Below are positions 33,531 through 42,499 of a stretch of DNA of 64,000 nt, in pieces (the first letter of the stretch is position 1; each line of letters begins with the position of its first letter). The notes under the pieces are model-generated. The model was not told the origin of the DNA. It searched no databases and saw only the letters and a program-made list of their open reading frames with translations. The translations under genes and the position numbers were made by a program. Source of the stretch: UBA11222 sp049323435 (GTDB taxonomy: Bacteria > Pseudomonadota > Alphaproteobacteria > UBA11222); contig JBMOMX010000038.1 in the NCBI GenBank assembly GCA_049323435.1, positions 11,924 to 75,923 of the forward strand, in the 5' to 3' direction.

Positions 33531-35027
33531 ATGAAGGGCACTGCGCAATGCGATCTGCAATCCGGCGCGCATGAAGCAGCGCGTCCAAGCGCAACCGATG
33601 CCGCTGGTGACGCTCTGACTCTTGCCGAAAATGCCGCCTGGCGGCTGGCATGGGAACAACCCCGGCTCAGCGCCCATGCCGGCATCAGCACCGCGCAGCG
33701 GCTGACTCTGGGCATCCTGCTGACGGGCGGATCGGCATTGCTGCTGTCGGTGCCGCAATCTCTGATATTGGCGGCGGGTTGGGTGCTGTCTTTATCCTTT
33801 GCCGCCGCTGCGCTGTTTCGCTGCCTATTGTTGATGGCCGGTGTGCTTTCAGCATGGCGGGCCCGCTGGTCCGGCCCGCTATCCGCCCTTCTGGCGGACG
33901 ATGAACTGCCGCATTATAGCATTATTGTGCCCTTGTACCGGGAGGCGCGCAGCGTGCCGCAACTGATCGCCGCGCTGAAACGGATGGATTATCCGGAAAG
34001 CCGTCTGGATATAAAACTTGTCCTTGAAGCAGATGATGCGGTCACTATTGCAGCCATACAGAACCAGAATCTGCCTGCCTGTTTCGAAGTGCTGCATGTG
34101 CCGCCCCTGGCGCCCCGCACCAAGCCCAAGGCCTGCAATTACGCGCTTGGTCTGGCGCGCGGCGAGTTTATCGTGATCTATGACGCCGAAGATATTCCGG
34201 ATACGGATCAATTGCGCAAGGCTGCCACGGCATTCCGGGCGGGCGGCCCTGATCTGGCCTGTTTGCAGGCGCGGCTGAATTATTATAATCCGCGTGAAAA
34301 CTGGCTGACGCGGCAATTCACCCTGGAATACAGCATGTGGTTCGACTGGCTGCTGCCCGGTTTACAGGCCATGCGGCTGCCCATTCCGCTGGGGGGCACA
34401 TCCAACCATTTTCGCGCCCGCATTTTACGTCTGCTTGGCGGTTGGGACGCCTATAATGTTACCGAGGATGCCGATCTGGGTCTGCGCCTTGCCCGGCGGG
34501 GCTATGCCTGTGGCGTCTTGCCCTCCACCACATGGGAAGAGGCGAATTGCCGGCATCTTAACTGGCTGCGCCAGCGCACACGCTGGCAAAAGGGCTATAT
34601 GCTGACCTGGCTGGTGCATATGCGGCGCCCCTTGCTTCTGTGGCGGCAATTGGGCGCCTGGGGCTTTCTGGGATTCCAGTTGTTTGTCGGCGGCACGGTA
34701 GCACTGGCGCTGTCCATGCCTGCGGCTTTGCTGGTTTTTGTTCTGGGCGTCTGCGCTTGCGGGCCGCAGGTGGCCGAAATATTGCTGGATTTGAATGGCC
34801 AGGTCTTCGCTTTCGGGCTGGGTGTCAGCGCGCTCAGCGCTGGTTTCGGCGCCATCGGCCGCAAACATTATGATCTGCTGGCGGATATCCTGCTCACCCC
34901 GATTTATTGGGGGTTCGCCATGCTGGCGTCGCTCCGGGCGCTGTATCAACTGATCAACGACCCGTTTTACTGGGAAAAAACCCGTCATGCGATCAGCCAG
35001 GTGACGCCGGTTCGGCCAAATAAATGA
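33531..35027 (+). CDS. Membrane glycosyltransferase family 2 (cellulose-synthase-like)
   Basis: A 498-residue inner-membrane processive-type glycosyltransferase. Two N-terminal helices (about 60-110) precede the GT-A domain with YSIIVPLYREARSV, the Asp motifs LVLEADD and YDAEDIPD, TEDADLGLRLARRG, and QRTRWQKGYM (Q-x-x-R-W). Three or four C-terminal helices follow. The motif set fits synthases of beta-linked polysaccharides, including cellulose-like and curdlan-like enzymes, but it lacks the PilZ domain of BcsA. The product polymer is unknown. GGGGGGAAG precedes the ATG. It is divergent from the amidohydrolase and not in an obvious polysaccharide cluster. Confidence 0.88.
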   Translation: MKGTAQCDLQSGAHEAARPSATDAAGDALTLAENAAWRLAWEQPRLSAHAGISTAQRLTLGILLTGGSALLLSVPQSLILAAGWVLSLSFAAAALFRCLLLMAGVLSAWRARWSGPLSALLADDELPHYSIIVPLYREARSVPQLIAALKRMDYPESRLDIKLVLEADDAVTIAAIQNQNLPACFEVLHVPPLAPRTKPKACNYALGLARGEFIVIYDAEDIPDTDQLRKAATAFRAGGPDLACLQARLNYYNPRENWLTRQFTLEYSMWFDWLLPGLQAMRLPIPLGGTSNHFRARILRLLGGWDAYNVTEDADLGLRLARRGYACGVLPSTTWEEANCRHLNWLRQRTRWQKGYMLTWLVHMRRPLLLWRQLGAWGFLGFQLFVGGTVALALSMPAALLVFVLGVCACGPQVAEILLDLNGQVFAFGLGVSALSAGFGAIGRKHYDLLADILLTPIYWGFAMLASLRALYQLINDPFYWEKTRHAISQVTPVRPNK

Positions 35028-35057
35028 AGGACATAATAACTCTCCGGCTGTTACAGT

Positions 35058-35074
35058 CCGGCAAGAATTGCCGG
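35058..35074. terminator. Short hairpin after glycosyltransferase gene
   Basis: CCGGCAA (35058-35064) and TTGCCGG (35068-35074) form a perfect seven-base stem with a GAA loop, 30 bases downstream of the glycosyltransferase stop. It lacks a T-run, so terminator function is uncertain. The remaining intergenic bases to 35187 include an A-run and the 5' leader of the cold shock gene. Confidence 0.4.
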
Positions 35075-35187
35075 GAAAGCGATGCGCGGCCAAAGAATTG
35101 CCGCCCGCATCAAAAAAAACTATACTCAGCTTGGAAAATTCTACTACTGTGTGGGGTGATGACCCTTTTTGCGTGGATTTTATACAC

Positions 35188-35694
35188 ATGACAAATGCGA
35201 CTGTTAAATGGTTCAACCCCGCCAAGGGGTTTGGCTTCGTTACTTTCGATGATGGCACCCCCGACGCCTTTCTGCACATATCGGTGGTCGAACGTGCCGG
35301 ATATGCCAGCCTTGGTGAAGGAACAATGATTGAATGTGAGGTTGGCCAGGGGCGCAAAGGCCCGCAGATCGAAAATATCTTTTCTGTCAAGGATGCGCCC
35401 AGATCTGCGCCAGCTGCGTCTTCGGGACAACGTGGCGGAGGCGGTGGTAGCGGCGGTGGCGGTGGCGGCGGCGGCGGTGTCGCTACCGGTGTTTCTGAAG
35501 GCATTGTCAAATGGTTCAACCCTGCCAAGGGCTTTGGCTTTGTGCAGCCCGATAGCGGCGGCAAGGATATTTTCCTGCACATTTCCATTGTTGAACGCGC
35601 AGGCGTGAACTCCCTGATGGAAGGGCAGCGCGTCCGTGTTGCTACCAGCCAGGGACAAAAAGGCCCGCAGGCGGAAAGTCTCGAACTGTTATAG
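35188..35694 (+). CDS. Two-domain cold shock protein
   Basis: A 168-residue protein with two cold shock domains joined by a Gly-rich linker (about residues 77-98, mostly glycine with a single serine). Each half begins VKWFNPAKGFGFV, carrying the RNP1-type KGFGFV motif, and each has FLHIS(I/V)VERAG. Duplicated cold shock proteins are common in alphaproteobacteria; they bind single-stranded RNA or DNA as chaperones. The start at 35188 gives the canonical MTNATVKWFN beginning; the open frame reaches back to 35068 through the hairpin. No strong ribosome site is seen, which is usual for long-leader cold shock genes. Confidence 0.92.
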   Translation: MTNATVKWFNPAKGFGFVTFDDGTPDAFLHISVVERAGYASLGEGTMIECEVGQGRKGPQIENIFSVKDAPRSAPAASSGQRGGGGGSGGGGGGGGGVATGVSEGIVKWFNPAKGFGFVQPDSGGKDIFLHISIVERAGVNSLMEGQRVRVATSQGQKGPQAESLELL

Positions 35695-35791
35695 AATTTA
35701 CAGTTTTCGCGGCATAGTTATCCCGGCAATGCATTGATTGAAGCGGCGGGCCGGGCCCGCCGGCAGGCGCGACCGCTATTTCCTGCCGTTA

Positions 35792-36739
35792 TTACCTGCT
35801 AAAGCGCGCAACGCGAAAGCCATTGGCGTCCACCCGGTCATTGATCCCCTGCCAGCCCCGGAAGGCGGATCGGGTTGCCCAGGCGACATTCTTCCAGGAA
35901 CCGCCGCGCACGACGCGCCGCTGACAATCGCCGGAAAAATTGGGCCGGCCATTGGTTGGCGCGCTGGTGTAATCTGCGTTCCAGCAGTCCTGCACCCATT
36001 CCCAAGCATTGCCCAGCATATCATACAGGCCAAAGCTGTTGGGCAGGTAATCGCCCGCCTCAGCCGTGGTCGCGTTGGCGTCAATACAGGTGAAATGCGG
36101 CCATTCAAACTGATGCACCCGCTGGCCGGAAATATCGTAGACATTGGCGAATGCGCAGGCGACAGTGCGTTCCCCCCAATAACGCGGCGTGGTGGTCCCG
36201 CCGCGCGCGGCATATTCCCATTCCGCCTCGGACGGCAGGCGGTAGATTTTTCCGGATGTCCGGTTCAGCCAGCGGATATAATCCTGGGCATCCTCCCAGC
36301 TTGCATTCACGACAGGGCGGCGATCCGATCCGCCCCGCCGGTCATCCGGCAATATGTTGCAGCCGCGCGCCTCGACACAGGCCCGCCACTGGGCAATGGT
36401 AATTTCATACCGGCCAATGGCAAAGGGGCGGCGGAAAGTGACTTCATGCACCGGTCCCTCGTCTGTGCTGCGCCCCAGCTCGCCTTCGGGCGAACCCATT
36501 TGAAAGCTTCCCGAAGGGATCACCACCATTTCCGGGCATTGGTCACAGTCCTGAAAGCGCGCGCCCGGTGAAATGCCGAAGCGGTCTACCGGCTGCGCCC
36601 GATTTGAAGCCTGTGGCGCGCTATCCGGCTTTGGCGTTTCTATTGTCTCCACCGGTGCCACAGCGTCTGCCGCCAGGACCGGCCCTGTGACCGGTACAAA
36701 ATATAGCAGACCTATGAAAATCAGACCCAGCCGTCTCAT
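35792..36739 (-). CDS. Secreted SUMF1/formylglycine-generating-enzyme-like protein
   Basis: A 315-residue protein with a signal peptide (hydrophobic residues about 5-22, cleaving after VLA or AADA) and a formylglycine-generating-enzyme fold: MVVIPSGSFQMGSPEGELGR, RPFAIGRYEITIAQWRAC, LPSEAEWEYAARGG and a C-terminal VVRGGSWKNVAWATRSAFRG. The two active-site cysteines of true sulfatase activators are absent in that last segment, so it probably does not make formylglycine; many such proteins are carbohydrate- or nonheme-iron-dependent oxidases, or binding proteins. It is divergent from the YbbN-type gene. Role in the cell envelope is likely but unknown. Confidence 0.88.
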   Translation of the reverse strand: MRRLGLIFIGLLYFVPVTGPVLAADAVAPVETIETPKPDSAPQASNRAQPVDRFGISPGARFQDCDQCPEMVVIPSGSFQMGSPEGELGRSTDEGPVHEVTFRRPFAIGRYEITIAQWRACVEARGCNILPDDRRGGSDRRPVVNASWEDAQDYIRWLNRTSGKIYRLPSEAEWEYAARGGTTTPRYWGERTVACAFANVYDISGQRVHQFEWPHFTCIDANATTAEAGDYLPNSFGLYDMLGNAWEWVQDCWNADYTSAPTNGRPNFSGDCQRRVVRGGSWKNVAWATRSAFRGWQGINDRVDANGFRVARFSR

Positions 36740-36890
36740 GCCCTGTATTCCATGCTATCTTTTAAGGCCATTGCTCAAACCTGTTCCATTCGTATGAAGG
36801 CTTATACAATGCTGTTGCAGATGGCTAAAAAGGGTTAATCTCTGCCTTTAAATTTTGCCCAACCGCAACCTTCACGAAAGAACGCAGATA

Positions 36891-37802
36891 ATGGAACCGA
36901 ATCCCGGCGGGAACGCAACAAAAGTAATGGATGCCAATCTGATAAAGGATAGCGGAATCGAAACTTTTGTTCAGGATGTCATCCAGGCATCCATGGAACG
37001 TCCAATTCTTGTCGATTTCTGGGCCCCGTGGTGCGGACCATGCAAACAGCTTACGCCGATTCTGGAAAAAACTGTCAAGGCGGCGGGGGGCCGGGTCGCG
37101 CTGGTCAAGGTCAATATTGATGAGAATCAGCAGATCGCCCAGCAATTGCGCATTCAGTCCATTCCGGCCGTGTTCGTGTTTGACAAGGGACAACCCGTCG
37201 ATGGCTTTGTCGGCAATCAGCCCGAGAGCCAGGTCCGCGCCCTGATAGACCGGGTCGCGGGACCGGGCGGGCCATCGCAGACTGATTTATTGCTCGAAGA
37301 CGCGGCTCTGGCGTTTGCAGACGGCGATCTGGCCACCGCCGCGCAGGCTTATGGCATGGTATTGCAGGAAGACCCCGCAAACACGGCCGCCATTGCCGGA
37401 CTTGCGCGGTGCAATCTGCAAGGGGGCAATCTGGATGGCGCCCGTCAGGTGCTGGCGCTGACCCCGCCCGCTGCCCAGTCGCACCCTGAAATCATTGCCG
37501 TCCAGGCGGCGCTGGACCTGGCGGCCTCGTCACAGAATGTTGGCGATCTGGCGGCGCTGCAAGCCAGGCTGGAGAATCATCCCGGCGACCATCAGGCCCG
37601 CTTTGATCTGTCTGTTGGCCTGGCCGCAAAAGGCGACAATGCGCATGCGGCGGACCATCTGCTTGAAATCATCCGTGCCGATCGTAAATGGAATGATGAA
37701 GCCGCGCGCAAGCAACTGGTCCGGCTGTTTGAAATCATGGGCCCCGAAGATCCGGTGACCCTGGATGCGCGCCGCAGGCTTTCTGCGATTTTATTCTCAT
37801 AA
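36891..37802 (+). CDS. ybbN: Thioredoxin-TPR co-chaperone (YbbN/CnoX type)
   Basis: A 303-residue protein with an N-terminal thioredoxin domain followed by a TPR-like C-terminal half. The redox motif is FWAPWCGPCKQLTP with Cys48 and Cys51, and the cis-Pro segment is IQSIPAVFVF. The tail contains repeated helical segments such as EDAALAFADGDLATAAQAYGMV and ENHPGDHQARFDLSVGLAAKG. In E. coli, YbbN/CnoX protects proteins from oxidation and works with chaperonin. The ATG at 36891 gives a typical start. A LON-substrate-binding gene follows 15 bases on, so the two are probably co-transcribed with Trm112 and DUF971 genes. Confidence 0.92.
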   Translation: MEPNPGGNATKVMDANLIKDSGIETFVQDVIQASMERPILVDFWAPWCGPCKQLTPILEKTVKAAGGRVALVKVNIDENQQIAQQLRIQSIPAVFVFDKGQPVDGFVGNQPESQVRALIDRVAGPGGPSQTDLLLEDAALAFADGDLATAAQAYGMVLQEDPANTAAIAGLARCNLQGGNLDGARQVLALTPPAAQSHPEIIAVQAALDLAASSQNVGDLAALQARLENHPGDHQARFDLSVGLAAKGDNAHAADHLLEIIRADRKWNDEAARKQLVRLFEIMGPEDPVTLDARRRLSAILFS

Positions 37803-37817
37803 CCAGCGGCCAGACGC

Positions 37818-38510
37818 ATGCGACAGCCCCGCAACTATCTTGATATTGACGCCCTGCCGCAGCGCTTTGCCGTGTTTCCGCTGGCGCGCGCGCTGCTGCT
37901 GCCGGGCTGCGCCCTGCCGCTGAATATTTTTGAACCCCGTTATCTGGCGATGATTGATGATGCGCTGGCGCATGACCGGGTTATCGGCATGATCCAGCCG
38001 CACCATGAACAGCCTTCGCCGCGTCCGCCAACCGGCATTGGCGGATTGGACCGGCCCGCGCTGTATGGCGTCGGCTGCCTTGGCCGGCTCAGCTCTTTCA
38101 GCGAAACCGGCGATGGGCGCTATCACATCATTCTCAACGGCATCTGCCGCTTTCAGGTGCGCGAGGAATTGCCCGTTACGACGCTTTACCGGCAGGTGCT
38201 GGCGGACTTCTCGCTTTTCGCCGGCGATCTGGCGGCGCAGGACACCACGCATGTGGACCGCCAGGCCCTGCTTGCGGAATTGAAAAACTATCTCGATCAG
38301 CAGAAACTTTCGGCCGACTGGAAAGCCATAGAGAACACGCCGACCGAAGATCTGATCAATATGCTGGCCATGAACTGCCCGTTTGAACTGTCTGAGAAAC
38401 AGGCGCTTCTGGAAGCCCCGGATTTGCAGGCGCGGGCCGCGGCCCTGCTGAGCCTGCTTCAGATGGCGGTTGCGGGCGCCGCCAGCTCGCGCGATCCGAC
38501 CCTGCAATAA
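37818..38510 (+). CDS. LON substrate-binding domain protein
   Basis: A 230-residue protein consisting of the N-terminal (LAN) domain of Lon proteases without ATPase or peptidase parts. The typical start LPQRFAVFPLARALLLPGCALPLNIFEPRYLAMI, an LCHxQ-like GMIQPHHEQP, and the GVGCLGRLSSFSETGDGRYHI segment are visible. Such proteins are widespread in alphaproteobacteria next to thioredoxin and Trm112 genes; their role is unknown but may involve substrate recognition for proteolysis. It follows ybbN by 15 bases. Confidence 0.9.
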   Translation: MRQPRNYLDIDALPQRFAVFPLARALLLPGCALPLNIFEPRYLAMIDDALAHDRVIGMIQPHHEQPSPRPPTGIGGLDRPALYGVGCLGRLSSFSETGDGRYHIILNGICRFQVREELPVTTLYRQVLADFSLFAGDLAAQDTTHVDRQALLAELKNYLDQQKLSADWKAIENTPTEDLINMLAMNCPFELSEKQALLEAPDLQARAAALLSLLQMAVAGAASSRDPTLQ

Positions 38511-38537
38511 TCCCCAAATCATCACAGGACACAGGCC

Positions 38538-38750
38538 ATGCCAGATAATACACAGCCCGCCAGCCACAAAGTCGATCCCAAATTGCTGGAGATATTAGTC
38601 TGCCCACTGACTAAAACCACGCTTGAATATGACGCGGCGGCAAACGAGCTGATCAGCCGCAAGGCCGGGCTTGCTTATCCTGTCCGCGATGGCATCCCCA
38701 TCATGTTGCCTGACGAAGCGCGCATATTGCCGGATGCCGCCCCGCGATGA
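38538..38750 (+). CDS. Trm112 family protein
   Basis: A 70-residue Trm112-like small protein. It has LLEILVCPLTKTTLEYDAA, where the usual CPxC zinc pair is reduced to one cysteine, and the hydrophobic end AYPVRDGIPIMLPDEAR. Bacterial members bind methyltransferases or act in cell-envelope and RNA-related processes; the partner here is not known. It follows the LON-domain gene and overlaps the next gene by four bases (ATGA), so translation is coupled. Confidence 0.9.
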   Translation: MPDNTQPASHKVDPKLLEILVCPLTKTTLEYDAAANELISRKAGLAYPVRDGIPIMLPDEARILPDAAPR

Positions 38751-39169
38751 GCAGCACCCATCCCTGGCCCGTGGAAGTGAAACTCAAACAGGCCGAGAAT
38801 ATTCTGGAAATTAGTTTTGATGACGCCAGCCTCTTCCGGCTGAGCGCTGAATTTTTGCGGGTGCATAGCCCAAGCGCCGAAGTCAAGGGCCACGGCCCCG
38901 GTCAGGAAGTAACCGTGGCCGGAAAACGCAACATCGCCATCACCCGGCTTGACCCTGTCGGAAATTATGCCATTCGCATTCATTTTGATGATGGCCATGA
39001 TACCGGGCTGTATAGCTGGGCCTATTTTTATGAATTGGGAAGCCAACAGGAAAAATTATGGACGGAATATCTTGGCAAACTCGCCGCCAAGGGCCTGAGC
39101 CGCGACACTGCGGGTGCAGCCAGCGCCCGGGCGCCAGCACAACCCGGTTTGCGCTTCAACGAAAGCTGA
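38747..39169 (+). CDS. DUF971 / gamma-butyrobetaine hydroxylase-like N-terminal domain protein
   Basis: A 140-residue stand-alone protein with the small domain found at the N-terminus of gamma-butyrobetaine hydroxylases (DUF971). The core reads LEISFDDASLFRLSAEFLRVHSPSAEV and then IRIHFDDGHDTGLYSWAYFYELG, the domain signature. No catalytic dioxygenase domain follows. Stand-alone members in bacteria are associated with Fe-S cluster assembly or folate-dependent functions, but no function is settled. It is translationally coupled to the Trm112-like gene (ATGA overlap). Confidence 0.88.
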   Translation: MSSTHPWPVEVKLKQAENILEISFDDASLFRLSAEFLRVHSPSAEVKGHGPGQEVTVAGKRNIAITRLDPVGNYAIRIHFDDGHDTGLYSWAYFYELGSQQEKLWTEYLGKLAAKGLSRDTAGAASARAPAQPGLRFNES

Positions 39170-39211
39170 GCAATTTCCGGACCGGAAGCCACCGGAAGCC
39201 ATTGCCGCTGG

Positions 39212-40507
39212 TCATTTCGTCTGAGCCGGACAGGGTTCAAGCGCGCGCAAAACCCCGCTGCACAATAGCGCCCCGATCCACAGGGTTGCCTGCCACCAGC
39301 TTTGCCATTGCCCGAAGCTCAGCAGCCCGGTGCAAAGCGCGCTGGCGATGCTGGCCGCCGCCATCGCCCCCGCCATGCGGCCATAATCCCTGATAATGCC
39401 CGCCAATATGCGCGTCAGTCCGAAAATCAGCAGCATCACCAGCAACGCGCCCACGATCCCCATCTCCAGCCAGACCTGCAATACGCCATTATGGGGATGC
39501 AGCGGCAACAGGCCGATGCCCGGATAAATCACTTCACTGCCATCCGGCTGTTCCAGCACAAACTGGGTTTTTCCCGCATCTATATTGCGTGAGGCATCGA
39601 AACCCCAGCCCAGCACAGGCTTCTCGGCAATGCGCTGCGCCGTGAAATGCCAGATTTCGATACGATGCTGCCAGGAACCCGGCAAATGATGTTTCTCGAT
39701 CCCCACCACCTCAGGGCGCGATACATAGTGGGAAACAAAAGGCATGACGCCGATCAGCACAATGACCATCGCCGCCATCCAGCGGGGCGCGGTTTGCGGC
39801 GCAAACCAGGTCCACAGATAGGCCGCGCCGCCCGCCACCATCGCCAGCGGCGCCGCCTGCATGGGCAATGGCGCGATGGTCAGCAAAACCGCACCCGCAA
39901 GCGCGATGGCAAGCCATTTTCCCTTTTCCGGAAACAGGATCATGCAACAGATCATGGCGGGCCACACATATAGCGCCAGCAGGCCCGCCCCCCGGCTGAT
40001 CGCGCCAAAACCATAAATCAGACGGAAAAGTTCCTGTTCCTGCAGGGTGGGAAAACGCGCCTGCATCACCGCCTGCAATCCGGTGATCAGCGTGATGATG
40101 CGCGCCGATGTGGCCAGTTCCACCCAATAAAACACCAGCGCCAGACAAAGTACCAGTGGCAGCAGGCGGATCATCCATTTAATGACAGCTTCGCCGGACT
40201 GAAGAACCGCCGCCATGGCGGCGCACCCCGCCAGCCACAAGATCGCCAGGCGTGCTAACTTATCCATTGCGACTTCCGGCCCGGGGGCCCAGGACAGGCT
40301 GAGCGTGGCCACAAGCAGCATGCCGCCCAGCGCCCAGCCAACAGGGGTGGCGGCAAGTTCCTTAATTTGCGAACGCCAGGCCGCCAGCCCGGGCACGGCC
40401 AGCGCAACAAGCCCCAGCAGAATAACCGTGCCATTGGCCCCAAACACAAGGATGGGCGCAAAGGCCAGTGCCGCCAATCCCCACAGCCAGTATCGTAAAT
40501 TCACCAT
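39212..40507 (-). CDS. O-antigen ligase family membrane protein
   Basis: A 431-residue polytopic membrane protein with about 10-12 hydrophobic helices and a large periplasmic loop near residues 260-340 that contains the family motif (KPVLGWGFDASRNID, with HPHNGVLQVWLEMG after it). These features match WaaL/Wzy-type O-antigen ligases and polymerases. It is a lone gene, not in an LPS cluster, convergent with DUF971. Substrate is unknown: O-antigen, exopolysaccharide or lipooligosaccharide ligation are possible. Confidence 0.85.
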   Translation of the reverse strand: MVNLRYWLWGLAALAFAPILVFGANGTVILLGLVALAVPGLAAWRSQIKELAATPVGWALGGMLLVATLSLSWAPGPEVAMDKLARLAILWLAGCAAMAAVLQSGEAVIKWMIRLLPLVLCLALVFYWVELATSARIITLITGLQAVMQARFPTLQEQELFRLIYGFGAISRGAGLLALYVWPAMICCMILFPEKGKWLAIALAGAVLLTIAPLPMQAAPLAMVAGGAAYLWTWFAPQTAPRWMAAMVIVLIGVMPFVSHYVSRPEVVGIEKHHLPGSWQHRIEIWHFTAQRIAEKPVLGWGFDASRNIDAGKTQFVLEQPDGSEVIYPGIGLLPLHPHNGVLQVWLEMGIVGALLVMLLIFGLTRILAGIIRDYGRMAGAMAAASIASALCTGLLSFGQWQSWWQATLWIGALLCSGVLRALEPCPAQTK

Positions 40508-40763
40508 AAAAGCGCCAGGACTATGGGAAAAGCAGGGGCAATTTCGGCATCACTTCTGGCGGCATTCTGAACATCCTTAACCGGGTCACTTTTCTGGAAA
40601 AACGCCGCATATGATCTTGCCTTCACCCCGCCCTTACAGGCCCCAATCCCCGCAATCCATCCGGCCTTTGCGGCGGGATGGCAGTTATGTCATATTAGCA
40701 GCCAAAGCACCGGCAAAGCGAATATTACATTGCCGGACAAACAAAGGGATAACCGGCTGCGGC

Positions 40764-42191
40764 ATGCCTTATTCTCTGCGCCCGAAAATTGGGTTGTCAG
40801 GAAGGCTGATGGTTCTGACCATCGCCTTTATCTTGCTGTCTTCGGTATTGATCTATGTTCCTTCCATTGCATATTTCCGCCTGCAATATCTGAATACCAA
40901 GATCGCGGGGGCGCAGATCGCCAGCCTTGCGGTTGAGGCGGCCCAGGACAATACCGTGCCGGTTTATCTGGAAGCGGAATTACTTACCAATGCAGATGTG
41001 CTGGCGGTCGCGCTGCGCCGTGACAGTGTCCGGTATCTGATGCTGGCCGGCGATCTGCCCGCCACGATTGACGCGCATTTTGATTTGCGCAATGTGGGCC
41101 CCGTGGACGCGATCATCGACGCCTTCAGCGCCCTATGGGCGGGTGACAAGCGCAATATCCGCGTCATGAACGCGCCAGCGCATGGCGGCGGCGACATTAT
41201 CGACATTGTGCTGCGCGAAGCGCCGCTGCGGGCCGCCATGATCGAATATTCCTGGAATGTCGCCGGGCTTTCGCTGCTGCTTTCGCTTTTTACGGCGGCG
41301 TTGATCTATTGCACCCTGCATTACATGCTGGTGCGGCCAATCCGCATACTGACCGCCAGCATGGTCGGTTTCCGCAATCATCCCGAAGATATCCGCCGCG
41401 AAATCAAGCCTTCAAAACGCCATGACGAAATCGGCGTTGCAGAACGCGAACTGTCCGGCATGCAGATCGCCGTGCGCCAATCGCTGAAACAAAAGGCGCG
41501 GCTGGCCGAACTGGGCACCGCCGTAAGCAAGATCAACCACGATCTGCGTAACATATTGGCTAATGTGCAGATGGCCTCTGACCGCCTGCTGACTGTGGAT
41601 GATCCATTTGTGCGCCGCCTGACACCGGCGCTGATCAGCTCTGTCGGGCGCGCGATTGATCTGTGTACGGATACCTTAACCTATGGCGGGGCTCGCGAAA
41701 AACCGCCGCGCAGGCTGCTGTTTGAACTATCGCCGCTGATTGATGAAATCGGCGCCAGCATTTGCAGCACACACCATGCCCCCATCCAGTTTCACAATGG
41801 CGTGCCGGCGGATCTGCAAATCGACGCTGATCCCGACCAGATATTCCGCGTCATCCAGAATCTTGGGCGCAACGCCGTCCAGGCAATGGACAGCGGGGGA
41901 ACCCTGCGCATAGAAGCGCAGCGCGTGGGCCCCCTGGTTACAATAGATGTTCTTGATAATGGCCCCGGCTTTTCGCCCCTTGCGCGCGAACATCTTTTTG
42001 AGCCCTTTGCCCCCGGCGCGAGCCACGGCGGCAGCGGCCTCGGCCTCAGCATATCCAGGGATTTGACCCGCGCACATGGCGGGGACTTGCATCTGTTGCG
42101 AACCGGCCCCGATGGCACGGCGATTCGCATCGAAATTCCCGACAGCAGCCTTAGCCAGCATGGCTATGTCACTTTGCGTTCCAAAGGATAG
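40764..42191 (+). CDS. Sensor histidine kinase, orphan
   Basis: A 475-residue membrane histidine kinase. A first helix at about 16-38, a periplasmic part to about 165, a second helix at 167-189 and a HAMP-like linker precede the phosphoacceptor helix with His259 in KINHDLRNIL. The ATPase domain has the N box NLGRNAVQAM, G1 DNGPGFSPL and G2 GGSGLGLSIS. The NHDLRN form of the H box is less common than HE(L/F). No response regulator is next to it. The start at 40764 (MPYSLRPKIG) was chosen for the usual short cytoplasmic N-terminus; the open frame runs to 40611. Confidence 0.9.
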   Translation: MPYSLRPKIGLSGRLMVLTIAFILLSSVLIYVPSIAYFRLQYLNTKIAGAQIASLAVEAAQDNTVPVYLEAELLTNADVLAVALRRDSVRYLMLAGDLPATIDAHFDLRNVGPVDAIIDAFSALWAGDKRNIRVMNAPAHGGGDIIDIVLREAPLRAAMIEYSWNVAGLSLLLSLFTAALIYCTLHYMLVRPIRILTASMVGFRNHPEDIRREIKPSKRHDEIGVAERELSGMQIAVRQSLKQKARLAELGTAVSKINHDLRNILANVQMASDRLLTVDDPFVRRLTPALISSVGRAIDLCTDTLTYGGAREKPPRRLLFELSPLIDEIGASICSTHHAPIQFHNGVPADLQIDADPDQIFRVIQNLGRNAVQAMDSGGTLRIEAQRVGPLVTIDVLDNGPGFSPLAREHLFEPFAPGASHGGSGLGLSISRDLTRAHGGDLHLLRTGPDGTAIRIEIPDSSLSQHGYVTLRSKG

Positions 42192-42290
42192 GGCCAGGGC
42201 TGATCAAGGCCGCGCCGACATCTGCCATTAGAGCGGTACGATATTAAAGCAATTTGTGACTTGATTGAATCGGCCCCTTTGGCATCTCAC

Positions 42291-42382
42291 TGACCCCCAC
42301 CCCGGCCCTCCCCCTTTCAGGGGGAGGGAGGCGTTGCGTCCAGCGTTCCCTCTCCTTGGAAAGGGGAGGGACAGGGTGGGGA
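42291..42382. repeat. Dispersed repeat of the CCTCCCCCT family
   Basis: The 308-base gap between the histidine kinase and PBP genes (42192-42499) holds this element and little else. CCCTCCCCCTTTCAGGGGGAGGG at 42306-42328 is the first hairpin; the second half, TTCCCTCTCCTTGGAAAGGG, is a diverged hairpin at 42346-42365. Compared with the copies at 10830, 20180 and 63712 the distal half is more mutated. No promoter or RNA gene was recognised in the rest of the gap. Confidence 0.8.
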
Positions 42383-42499
42383 TCAACGGCATGCAAGAAA
42401 GCCAGCCGTGTATCAACCTGATCACAAAATGGTCTAGGGTGACGCGCAGGGTGGCGGCGCTGCACGCCCATTGAATCCAATTTTGCAGCGGGAAAGCGC

